Below, one piece after another: positions 20,717-28,372 of a stretch of 64,000 nt of DNA. The notes beneath the pieces are model-generated. The model had not been told where the DNA came from and searched no databases. It saw only the letters and a list, made by a program, of their open reading frames with translations. Every line of letters starts with the position of its first letter. Positions within the stretch are counted from its first letter, which is position 1. A program made the translations under genes and the position numbers. The DNA is taken from the NCBI RefSeq assembly GCF_022267515.1, contig NZ_JAKFGB010000015.1, positions 247,002-311,001 on the forward strand, written 5' to 3'. This DNA is from Rubinisphaera margarita (lineage in GTDB: Bacteria > Planctomycetota > Planctomycetia > Planctomycetales > Planctomycetaceae).

Positions 20717-20920
20717 GTCCAATCTTGATGCGTAGGGGATCGCCGTCAGGCAGATTCCAGCAAAGGCGCGTTCCATGCGGAAATACGCTCGCACGTGTTC
20801 CACCCTGTCAGCGAATCCCAACCCGAAGCGTGAGCGAGGGCGCAGCGGACGCTGAACGTCAGCCAGAACCGCGTCAATAACATCTCGCGCCGAACGAAGA
20901 TCGAGTCGATGAACACCTTC

Positions 20921-20963
20921 TTCTTGTGGCGTTGCCACCCAGACGCATGCGTCTGGGCCATCC
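20921..20963 (-). repeat. Family B solo right end (B5)
   Basis: GTGGC-GTT-GCCAC and CCCAGACGC-AT-GCGTCTGGG, followed by CCATCCC. The inner stem is GTGGC/GCCAC instead of GTGAC/GTCAC. Confidence 0.7.
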
Positions 20964-21005
20964 CTGCCGTTTCGGGTTGGGAGGGGTTCGACGCGAGGGG
21001 TTAGC

Positions 21006-22316
21006 TTACTCGACTCCGATGGAGTGTTTCATCCAGGCGACGGATTGCAGCAGGTTGGCTTGAGTCCACAGGAGTGGGGTGATGTCGTTCGGGACGTACT
21101 TGCCGTGCTCCATGTAGTACGACTCGGGGCACTTCAGGGCTCCGTAGCGGCTGTCTTCCGGGGTGAGTTGTGACAGGGCCCGCTGGAAGTATTTCATCTG
21201 CTCCTTGAGGTCGGCTTCGTTGCCTGACTCGGCGTAGCGGCGGCCGTAGATGACCGAGATGATCGGATCGAAGATGCACCACTGGGCTTCCTGGCCGGGG
21301 ATCAGCAGGGCATCTCGTTCGGCCTGGTTATCGCTGAAATCGTCGGTCCGCTTTTCGGGAGAGAGCTTTTCCTTGTAGTCGGCACACCAGTAGGAATCGC
21401 CCAGATACCGGCGGATGCCGAACTCGCCCTGCAGGTGGGTTTTTACGTTGTTCAGAATCGTGTCGGCCATTTCGCCCTTCACGATTTGCAGGGGCTCAAT
21501 CAGGAAGAGCAGGGCGGCGTCGTACTTCCGGTTCTTCTGCGGATCGTTCTGGATGCACTCATATGGCAGGATCGCATTCAGGGCGTGCCGGCCGCGGGTG
21601 ATGGCGTCTTCCAGCACGTCGACCCGTTCGCAGGATTTCATGTCTTCCGGGAAGAGCTCGGGGCGTTCGTCGTACAGCTGGCTGAACTCCAGCAGACCAG
21701 CCGTGGCGGTGCCGATGCTCGAGGCGGCGATCTTGCGGACTTCTTCCCAGTGTCCGCTGTCTTCGTCTTCCCAGAACTGGATGGCATGCAGCGTGCGCAC
21801 GAACAGGCCGAGAAGTTCCATCTGTTCGCTGGTCGGTTCCAGATCGTGAACGCGAATCAGCCGGCAGAAGACCCAGAGAAAGTAGCCGAGGGCGTCGTTT
21901 TGTGCGTGAGCCCACTGCTGATCGAGTTCGGCCAGTCCTTCGCCGCCGAAGCGAATGTGTGGCCGCTGCATCGGGTCGTTCGGATCGCTGGTTCCGTCGA
22001 TGATCCTGTCGAACCGGTGCCGATACTGAATGAAGTAGTTGGCCAGTGTTTTCAGGCAGTTGACGGCTTTGTCGACCTGTCCACCAGCGTAGAGTCCGTA
22101 CGAAACGAGGACGTTGTCGCGGACCCAGCAGTTGGAGTAGCCTGTGTACTCGGTGTCTTCCTGCAGAGCCAGAGCAGCCGGGAAGAGGTGATTGCTCAAC
22201 TGGGGGAATTCCAGCGTGCCCGCCTGCATGAGGATCGCCTCGAGTTTCTGCAGGTCTTCCGGGGAGTAGGACTCTTTGAGAAACGGTTGAATGGCAGAGG
22301 CTTGAGCGGTCGGCAT
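21006..22316 (-). CDS. GH15 / phosphorylase-kinase alpha-beta-like glycan hydrolase-fold protein
   Basis: 436 residues forming an (alpha/alpha)6-barrel-type protein. GYSNCWVRDNVLVSYGLYAGG near residue 55 and GGEGLAELDQQWAHAQNDALGYFLWVFCR near residue 140 are characteristic of the GH15-related domain of phosphorylase kinase alpha/beta subunits and bacterial relatives. EAQWCIFDPIISVIYG near residue 340 is another conserved block. Glucoamylase-like activity is possible but no substrate can be named. ATG 22316 is preferred to the GTG at 22334 because AAGGA precedes it by 10 bases. No signal peptide is seen, so it is likely cytosolic. Confidence 0.78.
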   Translation of the reverse strand: MPTAQASAIQPFLKESYSPEDLQKLEAILMQAGTLEFPQLSNHLFPAALALQEDTEYTGYSNCWVRDNVLVSYGLYAGGQVDKAVNCLKTLANYFIQYRHRFDRIIDGTSDPNDPMQRPHIRFGGEGLAELDQQWAHAQNDALGYFLWVFCRLIRVHDLEPTSEQMELLGLFVRTLHAIQFWEDEDSGHWEEVRKIAASSIGTATAGLLEFSQLYDERPELFPEDMKSCERVDVLEDAITRGRHALNAILPYECIQNDPQKNRKYDAALLFLIEPLQIVKGEMADTILNNVKTHLQGEFGIRRYLGDSYWCADYKEKLSPEKRTDDFSDNQAERDALLIPGQEAQWCIFDPIISVIYGRRYAESGNEADLKEQMKYFQRALSQLTPEDSRYGALKCPESYYMEHGKYVPNDITPLLWTQANLLQSVAWMKHSIGVE

Positions 22317-22511
22317 GAGCAGCGGATCCTTCACGAAACGGTTTGTCCGAGGTCTCTTCGCATCCTAGCTCAGCCCCTGCGGCGACTCAACGGCGGTTTG
22401 GCCGTTCGGGTCGGTTCCTTTCGCATCCAGAAATGCCGATCAGAACATTGCCGCCACCTGTTTCGATGGATACTCTGAAGGGGCCCCTGATCACCTCCTG
22501 GAGAACGTCCT

Positions 22512-22742
22512 GTGACGAGCACCGCGAAAGTCCTCTCCGTTCTCGTCTGTACCAGCGTATTCGCCACGCTGGGATTGACCGCCGGATATCTCGTTACCGA
22601 GTCGATTCCGAGAGCCGACGGGACGATCCTGCTCGTCAGTTACCTCATCGCCCCCGCCGTTGGGGCCCTGGCTGGCTTCGTGCTTTCGATTTCGACGATC
22701 CGGACGTTCGATCCGGATGGGTTTACTCCGCCGAAGAACTAA
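22512..22742 (+). CDS. Small two-helix membrane protein, unknown
   Basis: 76 residues, GTG start with GGAG 8 bases upstream. Two hydrophobic segments (about residues 7-27 and 39-61) are separated by a short polar turn (TESIPRADGT), with a short cytosolic or exposed tail ending PPKN. I do not recognise the family. It lies 21 bases upstream of another membrane-anchored unknown, so the two are probably co-transcribed. Confidence 0.6.
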   Translation: MTSTAKVLSVLVCTSVFATLGLTAGYLVTESIPRADGTILLVSYLIAPAVGALAGFVLSISTIRTFDPDGFTPPKN

Positions 22743-22763
22743 TCATTTCGAGAGCCCTTGGAT

Positions 22764-23402
22764 ATGAACGCGCAGAAACCTGCTAAGTGGCGATTCCTGA
22801 CTCGACTCCTCGGAATTCTTCTCGGGCTGGCCGTCCTGGTGGCATTATGTGACGCGTTTTTTCCATTCTTCCTGCGCTCCGGTGTAGTTTTTTCCGGCTA
22901 CCGATGGACCGTGTATCCGACTGGAAACAGTGTGGATGACAGCAGTTCGGCACAAGAGGGACTGGCCTATGACGGAAACATCAAGGTGCTCTCACTGATC
23001 TATTACGAGCAACTGGCAAGCGTAGACAGAGAACAAGTTGGCGAAGCCTATTGCCACGTATTGCTCGACCTCCCACCGGAAGGCGTTTTGCGGATCACAG
23101 GCGGCGGGGGGTCGGATGTGGCCAACTTCGACAACTATAAGAAGGCCAATCTTCTACTTCCGGGAGACGACGGCGAATCACCACTGAAGATTGAAGTCAG
23201 GGTCCGCGTTCGTTTCTCTGATGGTCAAGTCGTGGTGAACGTGGGAGACCAGACCGCCCAGATTACTGTGGCATCAGGTAACGTCCTCACTGTTCGAATT
23301 GGAGCTGATGGCCGCATACTTGAATCAGACCGCTTCGTGGAGCATATTCCGCATGAGCTCAGCTCCGAAGATGTTGCACGAATCGTCGTTACGAATGAAT
23401 GA
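22764..23402 (+). CDS. Membrane-anchored protein of unknown function
   Basis: 212 residues from ATG 22764; a TTG six bases earlier is a weaker alternative. One transmembrane segment at about residues 12-35 (LLGILLGLAVLVALCDAFFPFFL) is followed by a mainly beta-type extracytoplasmic domain with acidic and glycine-rich turns (ITGGGGSDVANFDN, LLLPGDDGES). The two cysteines are C29 in the membrane segment and one in EAYCHVLLDLPP. No catalytic motif is recognised. It is convergent with the following SUMF1-domain gene. Confidence 0.65.
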   Translation: MNAQKPAKWRFLTRLLGILLGLAVLVALCDAFFPFFLRSGVVFSGYRWTVYPTGNSVDDSSSAQEGLAYDGNIKVLSLIYYEQLASVDREQVGEAYCHVLLDLPPEGVLRITGGGGSDVANFDNYKKANLLLPGDDGESPLKIEVRVRVRFSDGQVVVNVGDQTAQITVASGNVLTVRIGADGRILESDRFVEHIPHELSSEDVARIVVTNE

Positions 23403-23418
23403 CGCAGGAACGACATTC

Positions 23419-24342
23419 CTATTCATTTGAAGGGTTCACCGCTTCTGGGCGACTTTGTTCGACAACCGGTTCCATCACCACTCGAAACCCGTGTGAGTTT
23501 CCTCTCCGTGAGGGGAGAATGTTGTCGCGAAACGACGCGCTGGCGGCTTTGAAGGCGTGTCCGCCGCCGCGGAGGACTTTGGCGTCTTCCAGCGGAACGT
23601 CCGGGCCGGTTGGGTCCTCGATCGGATTGTCGGGGCCCGACTGTTCGAGGCATTCGGCGTAGTAGCCTTCGGTGTGCCAGTCGCTGCACCATTCGAGCAC
23701 GTTGCCGTGCATGTCGAACAGTCCCCACGGATTCGGCGGGTAAGAGCCGACAGGCATCGGGTGTCCCACATCGCCGAGAAAGTTTGCCAGCTTCGGATCG
23801 TGGACGTCGCCGTACGAGAACCTCGTGGTGGTGCCGGCCCGGCAGGCGTATTCCCACTCCGCTTCGGTCGGGAGACGGTACGTTCGACCAGCCGCGACTT
23901 CTTCAGGCAGGCGGGAGAGCTCTTCGCAGAAACGATGAGCTTCGTACCAGTTCACGAATTCCACCGGAAGCTGGTCGGTGTCGTAGCGGCTGACGGCGTC
24001 CGCACCGCGGCCCCCGGGCGAAAATTCACTGGGATTCTCGCCGGTGACCGCTTCGTACTGAGCCTGCGTCACTTCGAACTGCCCCAGCCAGAATGACTCT
24101 GTGATTTCCACCGGATGCGCGGGCTTCTCGTCCCGTTCGGCAAGCAAATCCCCGTCGAGGGCTCCCATGGTGAAGGTTCCCGCCGGAATTTCGACGAACC
24201 GCATGCCGACCGAGTTCGTGACCGTCGGCACATCGGGCAGCGGGGGCTTCTCCTGTGCACAGCCGGCGAGCACTGCCAGCAGACCGGACAGAAAAATTCC
24301 GGGAACAGAATGGAGAAACGAGCATTCGCACATGATTCGCAT
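23419..24342 (-). CDS. SUMF1-domain lipoprotein lacking the FGE cysteine pair
   Basis: 307 residues. The lipoprotein signal peptide ends LLAVLAGC. A complete SUMF1/FGE fold follows: MRFVEIPAGTFTMG, QFEVTQAQYEAVTG, LPVEFVNWYEAHRFCEEL, YRLPTEAEWEYACRAG, NPWGLFDMHGNVLEWCSDW. In the active-site segment, where FGE has RGGSF-C-x4/5-C, this protein has VLRGGGHAFKAASASFRDN with no cysteine. It therefore should not oxidise sulfatase cysteines by the known mechanism and may be a carbohydrate-binding or structural paralogue. Two in-frame ATGs are close (24342, 24333); either leaves the signal peptide intact. A FabZ-like gene is divergent. Confidence 0.85.
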   Translation of the reverse strand: MRIMCECSFLHSVPGIFLSGLLAVLAGCAQEKPPLPDVPTVTNSVGMRFVEIPAGTFTMGALDGDLLAERDEKPAHPVEITESFWLGQFEVTQAQYEAVTGENPSEFSPGGRGADAVSRYDTDQLPVEFVNWYEAHRFCEELSRLPEEVAAGRTYRLPTEAEWEYACRAGTTTRFSYGDVHDPKLANFLGDVGHPMPVGSYPPNPWGLFDMHGNVLEWCSDWHTEGYYAECLEQSGPDNPIEDPTGPDVPLEDAKVLRGGGHAFKAASASFRDNILPSRRGNSHGFRVVMEPVVEQSRPEAVNPSNE

Positions 24343-24458
24343 TTTCCTCGATAAGGACTTATTCTATTCTTTGGCGATCCATTCACGAATCCTCCGACGG
24401 CTAAGATTTCAGCCGTCCAGAACCCCCATTAACGGGCATGCAGAAAGGAGCCGCGGTC

Positions 24459-24956
24459 ATGCCGCCTCGTCCTCTCTTCGACATCGAACAATTCGACTAC
24501 AGCAACCCGCTGTATACTCTGGACGAAATCCGTAAGGTCAACCCTCAGCGGCACGAGATGGAGCAGCTGACGGCGGTCGTCCACGTGGATGAGGAGAACG
24601 ACAGCGTCGTCGGCTTCAAAGACGTGACCGAGAACGAGTTCTGGTGCACCGGACACATGCCGGGGTTCCCGCTCATGCCGGGCGTTGTTCTCTGTGAATG
24701 TGCGGCTCAGCTGGCCGGCTTCTATGCCCGGAAATACGATCTGCTGGGCGGAGATTATCTCGGCTTCGGGGGGATGGATGACGTCCGCTTCCGGGCTCCA
24801 GTTTACCCCAACTCTCGGCTCATTCTCGCCGCTGTGACGCGAAACGTTCGTTTCCGCAAGCGGGCGGAATTCGAGTTCCAGGGGTTCGTCAACGGCCAGA
24901 TGGTCTTCAGCGGCCATATGATCGGCGTATCGATCAATCGCGGAACCGGTCTGTAG
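24459..24956 (+). CDS. FabZ-like 3-hydroxyacyl-ACP dehydratase (hotdog fold)
   Basis: 165 residues from ATG 24459, with AAAGGAG 8 bases before. The FabZ active-site motif is clear: FWCTGHMPGFPLMPGVVLCECAAQLAG, with the catalytic histidine in GHMPGFP and the acidic residue in the following helix (E). FabZ dehydrates 3-hydroxyacyl-ACP in fatty acid synthesis. This copy has a longer N-terminal arm (FDIEQFDYSNPLYTLDEI) and no lpx or fab neighbours, so it may act in a specialised acyl pathway. A sulfatase and a halogenase-like gene follow on the same strand. Confidence 0.85.
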   Translation: MPPRPLFDIEQFDYSNPLYTLDEIRKVNPQRHEMEQLTAVVHVDEENDSVVGFKDVTENEFWCTGHMPGFPLMPGVVLCECAAQLAGFYARKYDLLGGDYLGFGGMDDVRFRAPVYPNSRLILAAVTRNVRFRKRAEFEFQGFVNGQMVFSGHMIGVSINRGTGL

Positions 24957-25033
24957 GACCGATCCCCGTAAAGGAATCCCGTCGTTCGGCAGGACGCCAT
25001 TCCTCAGTCATCTCGTCTGATCTGGAGTAAATT

Positions 25034-26440
25034 ATGGTCCTGTCCCGATTGTGGATGCTTGTCGCTGCGCTTTTTCTCGCCGGAATGGCCGATCTGAACG
25101 CAGCCGAGAAGCCGGAAAATCGACCGAATGTCGTCCTGCTGATGTGCGACGATCTCGGCTATGGAGATCTGACCTGCTTCAATGCCGAATCTCCGATCAA
25201 AACCCCGCACATTTGCGAGATGGCGGCTGCCGGACTGAAGTTCACCCGCTTCTACGCGGCGGCTCCGGTTTGCAGTCCGACGCGAGGATCCTGCCTCACC
25301 GGGCGACATCCTCATCGTTATGGCATCTATTACGCCAACACCGGCCACATGCTGCCCGGGGAGATTACGCTGCCGGAACTTCTCCGGGACGCCGGCTACA
25401 CGACCGGTCACTTCGGCAAATGGCATCTGGGAACGCTGACGACGGAAGTTCCGGACGCCAATCGGGGCGGGCCGAAGAATCCGCAGCTTTTCGCCCCGCC
25501 GCAGGAGCACGGCTACGACGTCTGCTTCGTGACCGAATCGAAGGTGCCTACGTACGATCCGATGATCGCACCCAAACGGGCCAACAAAACCAGCTGGGAC
25601 CCCCTGCAGAAAGGGGACCCGACGGTCGCCTACGGAACCCGCTACTGGAATGAGAAGGGAGAGGAAGTCACCGACAATCTCTCCGGCGATGATTCTCGCG
25701 TCATGATGGACCGGGCCATCCCTTTCATTCAGGCAGCCGTGGAGAATGAACGGCCATTTCTGGCGACGATCTGGTTTCACGCTCCCCATCTTCCTGTGGT
25801 GGCTGACCGGAAGTATGGCGAGATCTATCCGGGGCTGAAGAATCATCCGCGGAACTATTATGGCTGCATCAGTGCGGTTGATGAGCAGGTCGGACGATTG
25901 CGGCAGAAGCTGCGTGAATTCGGTGTCGCGGAGAACACGATGGTCTGGTTCTGCTCCGACAACGGCCCGGAAGGAAACGACAGATCCCCGGGACTGGCGG
26001 GTGGGCTGAAGGGGCGGAAGCGATCGCTGTATGAAGGCGGGATTCGTGTTCCGGGGATCCTGGAATGGCCCGCCGTGGTGCAGTCCGGAACAGAAACCGA
26101 TGTTCCGGCGGTGACCAGTGACTATCTGCCGACGATTCTGGACGTGCTCGGCCTCACACTGCCGGAGGATCGCCCGTACGACGGCATCTCTCTGCTGCCG
26201 GTCATTCGCGGCGAGGTGGCGGCGCGGGGCGTGCCGATCGGCTTTCAGTCGAAAAACCAGATCGCACTGACAGGCGATCACTACAAGCTCTACTCAGGCA
26301 ATTCCGGGAAGACGTGGGAATTGTACGATCTGATCCAGGACCCGGGCGAGCAGCAGGACCTGGCCGCCGAGGAACCGGAAATTGTCCAACGAATGCAAGA
26401 GGCGGCCCTCAAATGGGTTGCGTCATGTGAGAAGGAATAG
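25034..26440 (+). CDS. Secreted arylsulfatase-type sulfatase (class I, Cys-type)
   Basis: 468 residues; signal peptide LSRLWMLVAALFLAGMADLNA. The alkaline-phosphatase-superfamily sulfatase domain starts NVVLLMCDDLGYGDL (metal-binding Asp-Asp). The modification motif CSPTRGSCLTG supplies the cysteine that FGE turns into formylglycine. HFGKWHLG, FHAPHLP and FCSDNGPEGND give the remaining active-site Lys, His, Asp and Asn residues. It hydrolyses a sulfate ester, probably on algal or host polysaccharide, in the periplasm or outside. A 77-base gap separates it from the FabZ-like gene. Confidence 0.93.
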   Translation: MVLSRLWMLVAALFLAGMADLNAAEKPENRPNVVLLMCDDLGYGDLTCFNAESPIKTPHICEMAAAGLKFTRFYAAAPVCSPTRGSCLTGRHPHRYGIYYANTGHMLPGEITLPELLRDAGYTTGHFGKWHLGTLTTEVPDANRGGPKNPQLFAPPQEHGYDVCFVTESKVPTYDPMIAPKRANKTSWDPLQKGDPTVAYGTRYWNEKGEEVTDNLSGDDSRVMMDRAIPFIQAAVENERPFLATIWFHAPHLPVVADRKYGEIYPGLKNHPRNYYGCISAVDEQVGRLRQKLREFGVAENTMVWFCSDNGPEGNDRSPGLAGGLKGRKRSLYEGGIRVPGILEWPAVVQSGTETDVPAVTSDYLPTILDVLGLTLPEDRPYDGISLLPVIRGEVAARGVPIGFQSKNQIALTGDHYKLYSGNSGKTWELYDLIQDPGEQQDLAAEEPEIVQRMQEAALKWVASCEKE

Positions 26441-26460
26441 TCGTTCAGACAACTATTTTT
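26436..26460 (+). terminator. Weak terminator-like hairpin at the sulfatase stop
   Basis: AATAGTCGT / ACAACTATT (one mismatch) with a 4-base loop ends in TTTTT and overlaps the stop codon. The stem is AT-rich, so efficiency is doubtful. Confidence 0.35.
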
Positions 26461-26576
26461 GAAGAACGTGCTTGGATCCTGCCGATTGAAGGATAAGATA
26501 GTACGGATCGGTTCGGACACGGCTCGATTTTCCGCAGGACGCCCATTGCTGGTCTTCCAAAAAACAGGCTGAAGAT

Positions 26577-27893
26577 ATGATTCAAATTGCTCCCAGTACT
26601 CAATGTCCCTATATGAATACGCCGGTTCAGGATCAGTACGATGTGCTGGTCCTCGGCGGTGGTCCCGGCGGCGCGACTTGTGCGGCTCTGCTGGCCGAAG
26701 GAGGCAAACGGGTCCTGTTGCTCGAGCGGGGGCTGACGCCGCGCTTTCATGTCGGCGAGTCGCTGTTACCGAAGTGCTATCCCACGCTGCAGAGGCTTGG
26801 TCTGCTGGAAACGATGAAGCAATCGGCCTTTCCGAAGAAGTACAGCGTGCAGTTCGTGACCGAAATGGGCAAAGTCACCAGGCCGTTCTACTTCGACGAC
26901 TATATTCCGCACGAATCGTCTCAGACCTGGCAGGTGGAACGAGGCGACTTCGACGCTCTGCTGCTCGGCAAGGCCGCCGAGTTTGGAGCCGATGTTCGAA
27001 CCAATGCCCAGGTGATGGATGTGCTGTTCGAAGGGAAACGCGCAGTCGGAGCGAAAGTCAGACTCAAGAACGCCGATGCGGGCGATGACGTCCGCGAGAT
27101 TCGAGCCGATCTCGTTGTCGACGCCTCGGGGCAGTCGGCCGTGATCGCAACGCGGCTGGGCGTGAAAAAATCCGATCCTCTGCTTAAGAAGGGGACCATC
27201 TGGGGCTACTTCGAGAACGCGGTTCGCGACGAAGGCCGCGATGAGGGAGCCACGCTCATCATGCAGACGGCCGGGAAGAGTTCCTGGTTCTGGTACATTC
27301 CCCTGTCGAACAACATTGTCAGCGTCGGCTGCACCGGCAGCATGAAATATATGTTCTCCGGAGACGGCTCCACTCCCGCGGACGTCTTCCAGCGTGAACT
27401 TGCCAAGTGCCCCGAAATGCAGCGTCGACTCGAGCCGGCGACGCAGTACGGGGAGTTCAAAACGACGAAGGATTTCTCGTATCGAGCCCAGCAGACCGTT
27501 GGCGAAGGCTGGGTCCTTATCGGCGACGCCTTCGGGTTTATCGATCCGGTTTATTCCTCGGGCGTGCTGCTGGCGATGGCCTCGGCGGAAATGGCGGCCG
27601 ATGCGATTCTGGACGGATATCAGAAGAACGACCTGTCGCCGGAGCAACTCGGCCGCTGGAATGACAATTACACGGCCGGTCTGGAGAACTTCAAGCGGCT
27701 CGTGTACGCATTCTATGCCCCTGATTTCAGCTTCGCCGAGTTCTTCAAAGAATACCCGGACTACCGCAACCACATGATCGACATTCTCATGGGCGACGTC
27801 TTCAAGCCGGGCGTCGACGAGATCTTCGACAAGATGGGCGACGTCGTTCCGCCTTCGGATATTGAAGCAGAATCGGAAACGGTGATCGCGTAA
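26577..27893 (+). CDS. Flavin-dependent halogenase-like / FAD monooxygenase-family protein
   Basis: 438 residues. The FAD motif VLVLGGGPGGATCAALLAEGG comes first, then GESLLPKCYPTLQRLG and an internal KKYSVQFV that aligns with the lysine region of flavin-dependent halogenases. SWFWYIPLSNNIVSVG matches WxWxIP, the motif said to keep halogenases from acting as monooxygenases. GWVLIGDAFGFIDPVYSSGV is the C-terminal FAD site. Halogenation of an aromatic or ACP-bound substrate is possible, but related reductases share some motifs. A FabZ-like gene lies 1.6 kb upstream. A second ATG at 26613 would shorten it by 12 residues but lacks a ribosome-binding site. Confidence 0.75.
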   Translation: MIQIAPSTQCPYMNTPVQDQYDVLVLGGGPGGATCAALLAEGGKRVLLLERGLTPRFHVGESLLPKCYPTLQRLGLLETMKQSAFPKKYSVQFVTEMGKVTRPFYFDDYIPHESSQTWQVERGDFDALLLGKAAEFGADVRTNAQVMDVLFEGKRAVGAKVRLKNADAGDDVREIRADLVVDASGQSAVIATRLGVKKSDPLLKKGTIWGYFENAVRDEGRDEGATLIMQTAGKSSWFWYIPLSNNIVSVGCTGSMKYMFSGDGSTPADVFQRELAKCPEMQRRLEPATQYGEFKTTKDFSYRAQQTVGEGWVLIGDAFGFIDPVYSSGVLLAMASAEMAADAILDGYQKNDLSPEQLGRWNDNYTAGLENFKRLVYAFYAPDFSFAEFFKEYPDYRNHMIDILMGDVFKPGVDEIFDKMGDVVPPSDIEAESETVIA

Positions 27894-27908
27894 CTGCTTT
27901 CCGAGAAG

Positions 27909-27991
27909 GGTGCCCCACCGTCTGTTGATTGGACGCCCCATCCCATACTCCGACGGCTGCGCCGCCCCGAAAGAATCTTTCGGGGCCACCC
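27909..27991 (+). repeat. Family A solo right end (A6)
   Basis: The GAAAGA-type end CTCCGACGGCTGCGCCG..CCCCGAAAGA-A-TCTTTCGGGG..CCACCC is preceded by part of the family A interior (CGTCTGTTGATTGGACG). The left end is missing. Confidence 0.75.
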
Positions 27992-28043
27992 CTCAACCAC
28001 GCTTACACCACATTTGCACGGGGCTATTTGCACGAGGCTTGCC

Positions 28044-28211
28044 GGATGGCTCAGACGCGTGCGTCTGAGTGGCGGAGCCACAAGAGGTCGCTGACCGGCG
28101 GGTTTCGTCTATTCGGCCAGTCTCTCATGAAGCCGTTCGCCAACACTTCTCCAGCGAAAAACAGCTTCTTCCTGTGACTTCGTCACCCAGACGTGCACGT
28201 CTGGGCCATCC
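28044..28211 (+). repeat. Family B element, full copy B6 (168 bp)
   Basis: Left end GGATGGC, CTCAGACGC-GT-GCGTCTGAG, GTGGC-GGA-GCCAC, CAAGAGG. Right end CTTCCT, GTGAC-TTC-GTCAC, CCCAGACGTG-CACGTCTGGG, CCATCC. The interior matches the reverse complement of the copy at 49598. Confidence 0.88.
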
Positions 28212-28242
28212 CGATCCGGGCGTGATGAACTATTGACGTCCC

Positions 28243-28294
28243 ATCCCGTCCTCCGACGGCTGCGCTGCCCTGAAAGAATCTTTTGGGGCCACCT
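28243..28294 (+). repeat. Family A solo right end, decayed (A7)
   Basis: CCTCCGACGGCTGCGCTGCC, then a mismatched stem CCCTGAAAGA-A-TCTTTTGGGG and GCCACCTC. Confidence 0.7.
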
Positions 28295-28313
28295 CTGTGT
28301 TGATCGAACAATG

Positions 28314-28352
28314 AAAAAGAGCCGGCGTCGTTGCTGACGTCGGCTCTTTTTT
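28314..28352. terminator. Bidirectional-looking intrinsic terminator for the aldehyde dehydrogenase gene
   Basis: AGAGCCGGCGTC / GACGTCGGCTCT (one imperfect pair), 6-base loop, A-run on the left and T-run on the right. It lies 20 bases past the dehydrogenase stop on the minus strand. Confidence 0.85.
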
Positions 28353-28372
28353 GTCTGACCACTGAAGTCCGC

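Larger units (their letters stand above)
20187..21005. other. 819-bp repeat-rich intergenic region
   Basis: Holds a family D motif, an 11-G tract, two solo family B ends and one divergent family B copy (listed separately). No gene is supported. Confidence 0.7.
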
